Below, one piece after another: positions 8,534-16,756 of a stretch of 53,218 nucleotides of DNA (positions are counted from its first letter, which is position 1; each line of letters opens with the position of its first letter). The notes beneath the pieces were generated by a model that saw only the letters and a list, made by a program, of their open reading frames with translations, was not told the DNA's origin and searched no databases. Both the position numbers and the translations under genes were made by a program. The stretch comes from Eubacteriales bacterium (GTDB taxonomy: Bacteria > Bacillota > Clostridia > Monoglobales > UMGS1388): contig JAQVYH010000005.1 in the NCBI GenBank assembly GCA_029004515.1, positions 1 through 53,218 of the forward strand. Direction: 5' to 3'.

Positions 8534-8774
8534 TCTGCTTAAGTGCGTTTATCAGTTCAATTATCTGCCCTGTGCTACTGCCCTCACTTACTTTTGAAAA
8601 CTTTTCAATCAGTGAACATATTGCTGATGCAAGCTGATTAAGCGGAGCACTTTCTACCCGCTCAGGCTTGGACATTTCTTCCAGATAATCATCTAGCATC
8701 TTGCATATCTGCCCGCTCTTTGTTTCCATATATTCTGTCACACTTTTTGGGGCTTTCTTTCGTCTTGTTGCCAC
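8505..8774 (-). CDS. Probable terminase small subunit
   Basis: An 89-residue, highly charged protein beginning MATRRKKAPKSVTEY, mostly helical. Its place directly upstream of, and overlapping, the large terminase gene is that of TerS, the DNA-recognition subunit. Sequence alone does not prove this. The GTG at 8774 was chosen because GAGGTGAT lies 7 bases before it; another GTG 12 bases upstream is in frame but has no good site. Confidence 0.6.
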   Translation of the reverse strand: MATRRKKAPKSVTEYMETKSGQICKMLDDYLEEMSKPERVESAPLNQLASAICSLIEKFSKVSEGSSTGQIIELINALKQNGDDTTNGG

Positions 8775-8857
8775 AGATACAATCACCTCATTTCAGAGGT
8801 AATTATAGTCTTTACGGGTTAATCATTTCATATCAAGTTAGGAGATGACAATAAAGT

Positions 8858-8894
8858 GCAGACGGAATAAAGATTAACTGTTTTCCGTCTGCCT
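8858..8894. terminator. Hairpin between the DUF421 gene and the packaging module
   Basis: GCAGACGGAA and TTTCCGTCTGC form a stem of about 10 bp around a 14-base loop. No long T run follows on either strand, so it is only a possible terminator for the upstream minus-strand gene (8978-9682) or a leader structure for the packaging genes. Confidence 0.4.
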
Positions 8895-8977
8895 TGAGTA
8901 AATTTGTTAGTTGGCTACTTGTGATCAAAAAAATCAGGTACAGCCACCATTAATGTTTTTTGATAAAACTGACACGA

Positions 8978-9682
8978 TTACTGGAACATATCATTCTCTA
9001 GCTTGTAATTCTGCTTTGTATACGCCCTTACGTTTTCTCCGTCAGAGCAAGCGAGGAACACAGTTGACATTTCGCCGATGCTTTGTTTGGATAGTTTGCT
9101 TCGCAGCCATTTTTCATCCTTGCCTAATTCATTAAGATTATTCTCTAAAAGCTTCCCGTCAGACACAACAAGGGAGAATGGTCTTTCTGCTTTTACAGTT
9201 ATCTTGCTGTCCTTTGGGGTCAGAGGTCTGTTTTCAGCTTTTGGGAGGAAAGTTATTCTGCCATTAGATTCTAAAAACGCATATTCTACTTCATCAATAT
9301 CAAAGTATCCGTTGGCTCTGCTTTGAATGAGAAACTCGTTAATATCAACCTTGGCTTTTTTGAAGTTCTTTTCATATAGCTTGCCTTCGCTCATAAGTGT
9401 TATGGTTTTGCCAAGTATGAACCGTCTGCAAACAAGAGAACTCTCTGTGACTTTAGAGAGGATAACGGAAATTACGGCATAGACTGCCATTGCAATCAGG
9501 CCGATTGCAGGATTGCGGTCAACGTTTGTTGCCATTTCTGCGGCAATTGAACCTATACTTATTCCAACAATGTAGTCAAAAAAGTTTAGTTCGCTAATCT
9601 GTCTGTTTCCCATCAGCTTTGTGAATAGGAATAGAGCAACCAATGATCCAGCTGCTGTTAATAGAACTCTAAAATAATCCAT
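8978..9682 (-). CDS. DUF421 membrane protein, YetF family
   Basis: A 234-residue protein with three N-terminal transmembrane segments and the family signature KLMGNRQISELNFFDYIVG, followed by a cytosolic domain of about 150 residues with two similar halves (KAKVDINEFLIQSRANGYFD, then LGKDEKWLRSKL). YetF-type proteins occur in several copies in many Bacillota; some are linked to spores, but the activity is unknown. A ribosome site AAGGTGATTATAA precedes the ATG. It stands alone between the packaging module and the divergent hydrogenase operon. Confidence 0.85.
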   Translation of the reverse strand: MDYFRVLLTAAGSLVALFLFTKLMGNRQISELNFFDYIVGISIGSIAAEMATNVDRNPAIGLIAMAVYAVISVILSKVTESSLVCRRFILGKTITLMSEGKLYEKNFKKAKVDINEFLIQSRANGYFDIDEVEYAFLESNGRITFLPKAENRPLTPKDSKITVKAERPFSLVVSDGKLLENNLNELGKDEKWLRSKLSKQSIGEMSTVFLACSDGENVRAYTKQNYKLENDMFQ

Positions 9683-9792
9683 TTATAATCACCTTCAAGT
9701 ATTGTCCCCAAAATGCACTAAAATATTCAATGCAAATTATGTAATTTTGTTTGTTTTTTTGAAATAAATACGCATAATATCGATAATATATG

Positions 9793-9821
9793 TTGACAAA
9801 GTAAATCGCATATTGTATAAT
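9793..9821 (+). promoter_or_regulatory. Consensus sigma-A promoter of the hydrogenase operon
   Basis: TTGACA (9793-9798), a 17-base spacer and TATAAT (9816-9821) match the consensus perfectly, about 60 bases upstream of the hydC start. No Rex-type TTGTTAA/TTAACAA palindrome is seen close by. Confidence 0.85.
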
Positions 9822-9880
9822 AAAAAAGTGTGTGTAATTGATAATGTTGCATGGCACGTATATTGGGAAGGAGGGCTATT

Positions 9881-10366
9881 ATGGCTCATTTAAGTGATAA
9901 TTCAGCATCTGTAATTAATGGAATTATTGACAGATATATTGCTGAAAAAACGCCACTTATGATGATTTTAAGTGACATTCAGAAGGAGTATGGCTACATT
10001 CCTCTGGAGGTTCAAGAACTAGTATCTGAAAGAACAGGTATTTCAGTAGCTGAAATCTATGGTGTAGTTACTTTCTACTCATTCTTTTCTCTCAAACCAA
10101 AGGGCAAGTACGTTATCGGGGTTTGCCTTGGTACTGCTTGTTATGTTAAGGGTGCTCAACAGGTAGTTGATAAGTTCGCAGATTGTCTTGGTATCAAGGC
10201 TGGAGAAACAACGGAAGACGGTCTTTTCACTATTGACGCTCTTCGTTGTATCGGCGCGTGCGGTATCGCTCCTGCGGTTTCTATCAACGGTAAAGTATAT
10301 CCAAAGGTTACAATTGATGCTATACCAAAGATTGTTGAAGAATACCGTCAGCTAGGAGGGAATTAA
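9881..10366 (+). CDS. hydC: NADH-dependent [FeFe]-hydrogenase, NuoE-like gamma subunit
   Basis: A 161-residue thioredoxin-fold [2Fe-2S] subunit of the multimeric, probably electron-bifurcating, hydrogenase. Four Cys ligands are visible: CLGTACYVKG and, further on, CIGACGIAP. The helical N-terminus (LSDIQKEYGYIPLEVQE) matches the NuoE/HndA family. The start at ATG 9881 has GGAGGG 8 bases upstream; the longer frame from 9851 lacks this. It is first in a three-gene operon with hydB (2 bases apart) and hydA. Confidence 0.92.
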   Translation: MAHLSDNSASVINGIIDRYIAEKTPLMMILSDIQKEYGYIPLEVQELVSERTGISVAEIYGVVTFYSFFSLKPKGKYVIGVCLGTACYVKGAQQVVDKFADCLGIKAGETTEDGLFTIDALRCIGACGIAPAVSINGKVYPKVTIDAIPKIVEEYRQLGGN

Positions 10367-10368
10367 TA

Positions 10369-12234
10369 ATGATTAATAATATTGACGAATTAAACAATAG
10401 AATTGAAGAATGTTCTAATAATCTTAAGGCGAAGTTTGCAGGTGCAAATGGAAAGAGAGCTATCAAGCTTTGTGGTGGTACAGGCTGCCTCTCTTCAAAT
10501 TCTGCGGAAATTAAAGAAAAGTTAGAAGGACTCATTAAGGCTAATGGTCTTGAAGACAAGATTACAGTTAATATGGTTGGATGTTTTGGCTTCTGCTCAC
10601 AGGGCCCTTTTGTAAAAATCTATCCAGAGGATACCCTTTATCGTCTTGTTACCGAATCTGACGTTGAAGAGATTTTTGAAAAGGATATTGTTAATGGCGA
10701 AATCGTTGAAAGACTTCTCTTTGTTGAACCTACAACTCAGGAAAAGGTAACAAAGCAGGATGATATCAACTTCTATAAAAAGCAGGTTCGTGTTGCACTC
10801 CACGGATGCGGAGAAATCAATCCTGAAGATATAAGCGAAGCTCTTGGCGCTGGTGCATTCCAGGGTCTTAGAAATGCTCTTCAGATGGATCGCGCAGATG
10901 TTATTAAAGAAGTTCTTGATTCAGGACTTCGTGGCAGAGGCGGCGGTGGCTTCCCTGCAGGTAGAAAGTGGCAGTTTGCATATTCTCAGCCAGATGGTGA
11001 AAAATATGTTGTGTGTAATGGTGACGAGGGTGACCCAGGTGCATTTATGGACCGTTCAATCCTTGAAGGTAATCCTCTTGCAGTAATCGAAGGAATGGCA
11101 ATTGCCGGTTATGCAATCGGAGCACAGAATGGTTATTTTTATGTTCGTGCCGAATATCCAATTGCTGTTAATCGTCTTAATATTGCTATCAAACAGGCTG
11201 AAGAACTTGGTCTTTTAGGTGATAATATCCTTGGTACAGACTTTAGCTTCAGAGTTCATATCAGACTTGGTGCCGGTGCTTTTGTTTGTGGTGAAGAGAC
11301 AGCTCTTCTCAACTCAATCGAAGGTCAGCGTGGTATGCCAAGACCAAGACCTCCATTCCCAGCGGTTAAGGGTCTTTGGAATAAGCCATCTATTATTAAT
11401 AATGTAGAAACACTTGCTACTGTACCATATATCCTTCGTGAAGGCGCAGCAAAATTTGCAGAGTATGGCACAGAAAAGTCACGTGGTACAAAGGTATTTG
11501 CCCTTGGTGGTAAGATTAATAATGTTGGTCTTGTTGAAGTCCCAATGGGTACTACACTCCATGAACTTATCTATGATATCGGTGGCGGTATTCCGGATGG
11601 TAAGAAGTTTAAGGCTATCCAGACAGGTGGTCCATCAGGCGGATGTCTTACAGAAAAAGATCTTGATACACCAATCGACTTTGACAACCTTATTGCAAAG
11701 GGCTCTATGATGGGCTCAGGTGGTGCTATCGTAATGGATGAAGATAACTGTATGGTTGATGTTGCTAAATTCTATATGGAATTTATTTGTGACGAATCAT
11801 GTGGTAAGTGTTCACCATGTCGTGTTGGTACAAAGCGTATGCTTGAAATACTTGAGAAGATTACAGAAGGCAAGGCTACAATGGGTGATCTTGATCAGCT
11901 TGATGAACTTGCTCGTACAATTAGGACAGGCTCTCTTTGCGGTCTTGGTCAGACAGCGCCTAACCCTGTACTTTCAACTCTTACTCATTTCAAGGATGAA
12001 TATATTGCTCATATCGTGAATAAAGAATGTCCTGCTAAGGTTTGTAAGAGCCTCACAAGCTTCTTTATTATAGAAGATAAATGTAAGAAGTGCAGTCTTT
12101 GCGCAAGACAGTGTCCTGTTGGCGCAATCACTGGTGTTGTAGGTAAAGAACCATATGTTATTGACCAGAGTAAATGTATTAAGTGTGGATTGTGTCTCAC
12201 TTCTTGTAAGTTTGGCGCTATCGTGAAAAAATAA
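10369..12234 (+). CDS. hydB: NADH-dependent [FeFe]-hydrogenase, NuoF-like beta subunit
   Basis: A 621-residue flavoprotein that handles NAD(H) in the hydrogenase complex. Domains in order: an N-terminal thioredoxin-like [2Fe-2S] domain (CGGTGCLSS ... VGCFGFCSQGP, about 34-80), the FMN/NADH domain (GLRGRGGGGFPAGRKW, CNGDEGDPGAFMDR), the SLBB and N3-cluster region (CGKCSPCRVGTKRM), and a C-terminal pair of [4Fe-4S] motifs (CKKCSLCARQCP and CIKCGLCLTSC). This arrangement is that of HydB/HndC proteins rather than respiratory NuoF. Together with hydC and hydA it is expected to couple NADH and reduced ferredoxin oxidation to H2 formation in the cytoplasm. Confidence 0.93.
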   Translation: MINNIDELNNRIEECSNNLKAKFAGANGKRAIKLCGGTGCLSSNSAEIKEKLEGLIKANGLEDKITVNMVGCFGFCSQGPFVKIYPEDTLYRLVTESDVEEIFEKDIVNGEIVERLLFVEPTTQEKVTKQDDINFYKKQVRVALHGCGEINPEDISEALGAGAFQGLRNALQMDRADVIKEVLDSGLRGRGGGGFPAGRKWQFAYSQPDGEKYVVCNGDEGDPGAFMDRSILEGNPLAVIEGMAIAGYAIGAQNGYFYVRAEYPIAVNRLNIAIKQAEELGLLGDNILGTDFSFRVHIRLGAGAFVCGEETALLNSIEGQRGMPRPRPPFPAVKGLWNKPSIINNVETLATVPYILREGAAKFAEYGTEKSRGTKVFALGGKINNVGLVEVPMGTTLHELIYDIGGGIPDGKKFKAIQTGGPSGGCLTEKDLDTPIDFDNLIAKGSMMGSGGAIVMDEDNCMVDVAKFYMEFICDESCGKCSPCRVGTKRMLEILEKITEGKATMGDLDQLDELARTIRTGSLCGLGQTAPNPVLSTLTHFKDEYIAHIVNKECPAKVCKSLTSFFIIEDKCKKCSLCARQCPVGAITGVVGKEPYVIDQSKCIKCGLCLTSCKFGAIVKK

Positions 12235-12247
12235 GGAGGGGAAACTA

Positions 12248-14014
12248 ATGGCAAAAACCAATATTAAAATCGAAGGTGTTCCCTATCAGGTAGAAGAAGG
12301 TCTTACAATCCTTGAGGCTGCTAAAGCTTGTGGATATGAAATTCCGTCTTTATGTGCCTTCAATCATGGTGAATGTTCAAAGGGCTCATGCCGTGTATGT
12401 CTTGTAGAAGCTACAGGTGCGAGAGGTCTTGTTGCATCTTGTGTATATCCTGTAAATGAAGGTATTGAGATTTCAATCTCATCTCCTGCAGCAGTTGCTG
12501 CTCGTAGAGCTTCTGTTGAACTTCTCCTTTCAAATCACTCAATGATGTGTCAGCAGTGTGATAAGAACGAATATTGTGAACTTCTTCATGTTGCAAGAGC
12601 TACAGGTGCAAGAGAAAATATGTTTAGAGGTACCCATACACCTACCACTTATGATGACCTTACACCAGCTGTTGTAAGAGATACTTCAAAATGTATTCTT
12701 TGTGGTCGTTGTGTAGAAAGATGTAAGAGTGCCCATGGTAAGGGTGTTCTTGGTTTTGAAAACAGAGGTTTCAACACAATTGTTGCCCCTGCTGAGAACC
12801 GTTCATTTGATAAGTCACCTTGTATCCTTTGTGGTCAGTGTGTAAGTGTTTGCCCAACAGGCGCTCTTATGGAAAAGTCAGAAATTGACAAGATTGACCA
12901 GGCGAAAAAGCAGGGTAAACACCTTATTGTTCAGGCAGCTCCTGCAGTAAGATCTGCTCTTGGCGAAGAGTTTGGTATGAAGATTGGTACACCTGTTACA
13001 GGTAAGATGGTTGCAGCTCTTCGTAGACTTGGATTTAACAAGGTTTATGATACAAACTTTGCTGCTGACCTTACAATTATGGAAGAAGCAACAGAGCTTC
13101 TTGGTAGAATCAAAAATGGCGGTAAGCTCCCAATGATTACTTCATGTTCTCCAGGTTGGATTAACTATGCTGAAATCAACAATGGTGACCTTCTCGAACA
13201 TCTTTCAACTTGTAAGTCACCTCACGAAATGTTTGGTGCTATTGCAAAGACTTATTATGCTGAGACAAATGGTATTGACCCTAAGGATATCTTTGTAGTG
13301 TCAGTTATGCCATGTACTGCAAAGAAGGGCGAAAAGGAAAGAGAACAGCTTAAAACAAATGATATTCCAGATGTAGATGCAGTTATTACAACAAGAGAAC
13401 TTGGCAAGCTTATTAAGCGTTCAGGTATCAACTTTACAAAGCTTCCTGATGAAGAATTTGATCAGGACCTTCTTGGCGATTACACAGGCGCTGCTGTAAT
13501 ATTTGGTGTTACAGGTGGTGTTATGGAGGCTGCTCTTCGTACAGCTTACTATTCACTTACAGGCAAAGAACATGACCTTGTAAAATTTGAACAGGTTCGT
13601 GGCTTCGATGGTATCAAGGAAGCTTCTCTTGATATAGATGGCACAGTAATCAATGTTGCTGTTGCTCATGGCATGAAGTATGCACAGGTCCTGCTTGACG
13701 ATATCAGAGCTGGTAAGAGCAAGTATCACTTTATCGAAATTATGGGTTGCCCAGGTGGTTGTATAGCAGGTGGCGGTCAGCCATATGTTAAGTCTTGCTT
13801 CCTTCCAAATGAGGATGACGATATACTTGATACCTATAAGGAAAAGCGTGCTGCTGCTCTTTATAGTGAGGATCAAAGACAAACTGTTAGACAGTCCCAC
13901 AACAATGCGCAGATTCAGAAGCTTTATAAAGAATACCTTGGCGAACCAAATTCACACAAGGCTCATGAGATTCTTCATACTTCATATAAGGCTAGGGACG
14001 CATTCAGAGACTAA
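12248..14014 (+). CDS. hydA: [FeFe]-hydrogenase catalytic alpha subunit
   Basis: A 588-residue protein with an N-terminal [2Fe-2S] domain (SLCAFNHGECSKGSCRVC), a His/Cys-ligated [4Fe-4S] motif (NHSMMCQQCDKNEYC), two ferredoxin [4Fe-4S] motifs (CILCGRCVERC and CILCGQCVSVC) and the H-cluster domain. The H-cluster motifs are L1 TSCSPGW, L2 MPCTAKK and L3 MGCPGGCIAGGGQP, then a C-terminal small-subunit-like tail. In L1 the second Cys of the usual TSCCPGW is Ser. Maturation genes hydEFG are not in the window. A GGAGGGG ribosome site precedes the ATG, 13 bases after hydB. Confidence 0.95.
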   Translation: MAKTNIKIEGVPYQVEEGLTILEAAKACGYEIPSLCAFNHGECSKGSCRVCLVEATGARGLVASCVYPVNEGIEISISSPAAVAARRASVELLLSNHSMMCQQCDKNEYCELLHVARATGARENMFRGTHTPTTYDDLTPAVVRDTSKCILCGRCVERCKSAHGKGVLGFENRGFNTIVAPAENRSFDKSPCILCGQCVSVCPTGALMEKSEIDKIDQAKKQGKHLIVQAAPAVRSALGEEFGMKIGTPVTGKMVAALRRLGFNKVYDTNFAADLTIMEEATELLGRIKNGGKLPMITSCSPGWINYAEINNGDLLEHLSTCKSPHEMFGAIAKTYYAETNGIDPKDIFVVSVMPCTAKKGEKEREQLKTNDIPDVDAVITTRELGKLIKRSGINFTKLPDEEFDQDLLGDYTGAAVIFGVTGGVMEAALRTAYYSLTGKEHDLVKFEQVRGFDGIKEASLDIDGTVINVAVAHGMKYAQVLLDDIRAGKSKYHFIEIMGCPGGCIAGGGQPYVKSCFLPNEDDDILDTYKEKRAAALYSEDQRQTVRQSHNNAQIQKLYKEYLGEPNSHKAHEILHTSYKARDAFRD

Positions 14015-14021
14015 CAGGTTG

Positions 14022-14115
14022 CGGCTAATAAAATAGCGCAGAACGCATAAAGCGAAAATACTTTAATATTAAGCTAATGAAAGGATTTGCCCAATCTGGG
14101 CAAATCCTTTTTACT
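14022..14115 (+). repeat. Dispersed hairpin repeat, copy B, with the hydA terminator
   Basis: The copy begins CGGCTAATAAAATAGCGCAG, eight bases after the hydA stop, and ends with a 13-bp stem AAAGGATTTGCCC (14080-14092) / GGGCAAATCCTTT (14098-14110) followed by TTTA. GCATAAAGCGA in the left part is the exact complement of TCGCTTTATGC just past the hairpin, so the element can fold as a longer two-level stem. Confidence 0.75.
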
Positions 14116-14234
14116 TTCTATTCGCTTTATGCTACAAATGAACCTCACCTCTCGATGTACTATTGTACACCTTTGGGACGCTCGCTTTGCTCACTTTCGG
14201 TTCATTTGTTCTGCACAATTTTCTGTCGCCTTTA
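14116..14234. repeat. Palindromic spacer between repeat copies B and C
   Basis: Contains inverted arms ACAAATGAACC (14134-14144) and GGTTCATTTGT (14199-14209) flanking an inner hairpin TGTAC-TATT-GTACA. No open frame with a ribosome site is seen. Together with copies B and C it makes about 310 bases of folded, non-coding DNA that may be a small non-autonomous repeat element. Confidence 0.45.
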
Positions 14235-14330
14235 CGGCTAATAAAATAGCGCAGAACGAGCAAAGCAATAATAGATATTGTTTTTATAGAAGAGAGGATT
14301 TGCCTAAGCAAATCCTTTCTTTATAGCTTG
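14235..14330 (+). repeat. Dispersed hairpin repeat, copy C
   Basis: Begins CGGCTAATAAAATAGCGCAG, then AACGAGCAAAGCAATAA as in copy A, and ends in a hairpin GAGGATTTGC (14294-14303) / GCAAATCC (14308-14315) with a T-rich tail. Confidence 0.7.
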
Positions 14331-14390
14331 CATATTTAACAGTATTCTTCAATAGTTTTCAGCTTTCAACTTTATAGTTTTTCCAACTAA

Positions 14391-14419
14391 AAAAGGTGTA
14401 GCGATAACTACACCTTTTT
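14391..14419. terminator. Bidirectional terminator past the esterase gene
   Basis: AAAAGGTGTAG (14391-14401) and CTACACCTTTT (14408-14418) form an 11-bp stem with A and T runs on both sides, just beyond the stop of the minus-strand gene ending at 14423. Confidence 0.85.
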
Positions 14420-14422
14420 GTA

Positions 14423-16477
14423 TTAGTTCGATTTAACTTTACCTTCAAAGAACTTAATTGCTGCGCTGCCTTCCATTGTGTGACCGCCTTCAAATACGGT
14501 TACACGAGCATTTCCTGCTGTTCTTCTGAAGTGTACAGCATAATTTCTGCCTTCTGCTGCAAGGTCAACAGTTTCATTTGCAATGCCAACTGGAATTGCC
14601 TCGTTATCAACCATATATGCAATCTCTTCATCTGTGATTACCTTGGATACATTTCCATTTGCAGTAGCAAGCTTGTTAAATGCCCAAAGTGAATGACTGA
14701 TTGGAACAGAGCCTGTGTGACCATCGTGAATACCTGTGTTAATATCAAGAGGAATATTTATGGCATTTTGCAGGTGGTTTATTGGTGAACGTAGCGCATA
14801 CTCTGCATCAACTGCTTCGCTATCACCTGGTGCACCACCACAGCATTTTGCTATCATGCCATAGTATTTACTACCCTTGCTTTTTGAGAAATTATACCAC
14901 TGTGCAAGGTCTGTAATTGGTACCCAAGCTGAAACAGCTGCCCAGATATCTGGTCTCCTTGCTGCAACGGAGAGTGCCATATGTCCACCACCCGATGCAC
15001 CTACTAGATAGATTCTTGATGTATCAATATTTGCGTTATCCTTCATAAATTCAACTGCTCTTACTACATCATCAACTGCCAGCTCTGATGCACAAGCGTC
15101 AGGGTCATCATTTGCACCACGGAAGTTCGGATGAATCATTGCCCAACCCTTTGATTTTGCCAAGTCACCAAAAGTTGATTTTGAACTATCTGTATATGTA
15201 GCGCTCCATGAGTGAAGCCCTACCACAAGAGGAATAGGTTCTTTTGTTTTGTCAAGACCATCCGCTGGTACATAATAGTATGCGTTTTGTGTATCCGTTG
15301 TTCCATCAGGGTCAATTGATACAGCTGTTAGTGCATCCGGAACTAATACATCTGGTGTTTCTTCGTCATCTCCGGGTTCAGGAATTGATGGTTCAAGTCC
15401 CCATTTATTAAGGAGATAATCCTTGATTGCAATTTGCTCTTCTTCAGGGAGCATACCATTATATACAATGATTTCCTTGAACTTACAATTGGCAGGATAA
15501 CTTGTTGTCATACTACCCTTATTATAATGCCTTCTCGCTCCGATACTGAAAATGTCAATAGTTGTACTCTGTGATATTCTTTGCGTGTATGAGATAGGGG
15601 TTACAGCAATCGTCTTGTCACTGCGATATACTGTAGTACCAACCTTTGGAATACTCTTATCATCTGTATAAATATGAAGCTGCTTACCTGCTTTAAAGTA
15701 ACCATCGCCAAAGGAAACTGTAGAATTACTACTTGATCCACCCCTGATAATTGTAGCACCATTACCAGCAGAGTTCGATGAATAGAAGCAGTATGCAGGA
15801 TAATTATTTGTTGCAGAACCCTCTGTAATGTACTGAGCCTGACTACCGCTGATAGAGTCTAGTTCTGCCATCATAAACATTGTAAATGTATTTTTACTAA
15901 GGAATGGAGATCGATTCTCAAGAAATGTTGCGACTCCGTCAGTATGTACATACTGTCCTGACTCATATACAGGCTGACTTGCCAAGCTTTCCTGATATAC
16001 ATCTCTGCCATTGCCACTCTTATCAGCCCAATTGCTCACTGTGCCTAAATCAGATAATGTAACAGTTTTGGTATCTGAGGCATCAAGCCATAGCGTGGGT
16101 ACTTCAATTGCATTAGCCTTTGCCTCACAGTTTTTTACAATAGGAGTAGCATTATTAGCCGAATTCCACAGGAATCCTTTAAATGTGTCCGTTGGTAAAT
16201 AATCAGTGATTATTATGGAGTCATCATGATAACCCTCGCCATTATCTACAGTAGAAATAGATATATCTTCAAGCTTGCTATCTCTGTACTGTGCAATAAT
16301 CATTGTTTGCCCATTGTGTGCCATGTTTGCACGAAGATAGATGCCATTTGTTGCTAAATCCCTTTTAAGACTTAATGTAATGCCTGAATCATCAGCTATA
16401 ACGGGAGTAAGGGTAAAGCTGCAAATAATACTAGTAATCATTATTATAGTCAACAAAAATGATACTGCCCTTTTCAT
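14423..16477 (-). CDS. Secreted esterase/peptidase with a LamG-like domain
   Basis: A 684-residue exported protein. A signal peptide covers residues 1-28. Residues about 30-115 form a beta-sandwich module (MIIAQYRDSKLEDI ... FKGFLWNSANNATPI) shared with two other secreted proteins in this window. Residues about 125-365 look like a concanavalin/LamG fold (LWLDASDT, NWADKSGNGRDV). After a short acidic-proline linker, residues about 380-684 form an alpha/beta hydrolase with nucleophile elbow GASGGGH (Ser495), and candidate Asp/His residues in GIHDGH and EGGH. The hydrolase is S9-peptidase- or acetyl-esterase-like; a carbohydrate esterase role is an inference from the domain company. No anchor is seen, so it is probably released. 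GAGGTGAT is its ribosome site. Confidence 0.85.
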   Translation of the reverse strand: MKRAVSFLLTIIMITSIICSFTLTPVIADDSGITLSLKRDLATNGIYLRANMAHNGQTMIIAQYRDSKLEDISISTVDNGEGYHDDSIIITDYLPTDTFKGFLWNSANNATPIVKNCEAKANAIEVPTLWLDASDTKTVTLSDLGTVSNWADKSGNGRDVYQESLASQPVYESGQYVHTDGVATFLENRSPFLSKNTFTMFMMAELDSISGSQAQYITEGSATNNYPAYCFYSSNSAGNGATIIRGGSSSNSTVSFGDGYFKAGKQLHIYTDDKSIPKVGTTVYRSDKTIAVTPISYTQRISQSTTIDIFSIGARRHYNKGSMTTSYPANCKFKEIIVYNGMLPEEEQIAIKDYLLNKWGLEPSIPEPGDDEETPDVLVPDALTAVSIDPDGTTDTQNAYYYVPADGLDKTKEPIPLVVGLHSWSATYTDSSKSTFGDLAKSKGWAMIHPNFRGANDDPDACASELAVDDVVRAVEFMKDNANIDTSRIYLVGASGGGHMALSVAARRPDIWAAVSAWVPITDLAQWYNFSKSKGSKYYGMIAKCCGGAPGDSEAVDAEYALRSPINHLQNAINIPLDINTGIHDGHTGSVPISHSLWAFNKLATANGNVSKVITDEEIAYMVDNEAIPVGIANETVDLAAEGRNYAVHFRRTAGNARVTVFEGGHTMEGSAAIKFFEGKVKSN

Positions 16478-16550
16478 TTATATCACCTCACCTTGAGTAT
16501 ATATTTATTCAACATGCTAGTCAAGGCATTACGGGAATATATCAACAAAA

Positions 16551-16586
16551 AAACACCTTATATTTACATGCCATAAGGTGTTTTTT
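16551..16586. terminator. Terminator downstream of the feo genes
   Basis: AAACACCTTAT (16551-16561) and ATAAGGTGTTT (16573-16583) form an 11-bp stem with A-rich and T-rich flanks, between the esterase gene start and the end of the feo cluster. Confidence 0.75.
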
Positions 16587-16598
16587 GGGGTGTATGAC

Positions 16599-16754
16599 TT
16601 ACTTTTTGCTGTGGCATATATCAGCCATTGCACAGCCACCACAGCCACAAGCGCAAGAGCTTTTTCCATTTTTCTTTTTCTTTATTTCGCTCGCTATTAT
16701 AAGGATAAATGCAACTGCGATAAGCAGGCCAATTATTATTGTAGGTAGATTCAT
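16599..16754 (-). CDS. FeoB-associated Cys-rich membrane protein
   Basis: A 51-residue protein starting MNLPTIIIGLLIAVAFILII, one transmembrane segment, followed by a basic stretch (EIKKKKNGK) and a Cys-rich tail CACGCGGCAMADIC. Such proteins follow feoB in many Clostridia and are thought to help FeoB move or hold Fe2+ at the membrane, possibly in place of FeoC. It starts 2 bases after the feoB stop, so translational coupling is likely, and CTCTCC complement (GGAGAGATAAGT) gives a ribosome site inside the end of feoB. Confidence 0.85.
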   Translation of the reverse strand: MNLPTIIIGLLIAVAFILIIASEIKKKKNGKSSCACGCGGCAMADICHSKK

Positions 16755-16756
16755 AC

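Noticed and set aside
8787..8977. Strong promoter for the packaging module
   Set aside because: A TATAAT is present on the minus strand, but the nearest TTGATA is 23 bases away, too far for a normal promoter.
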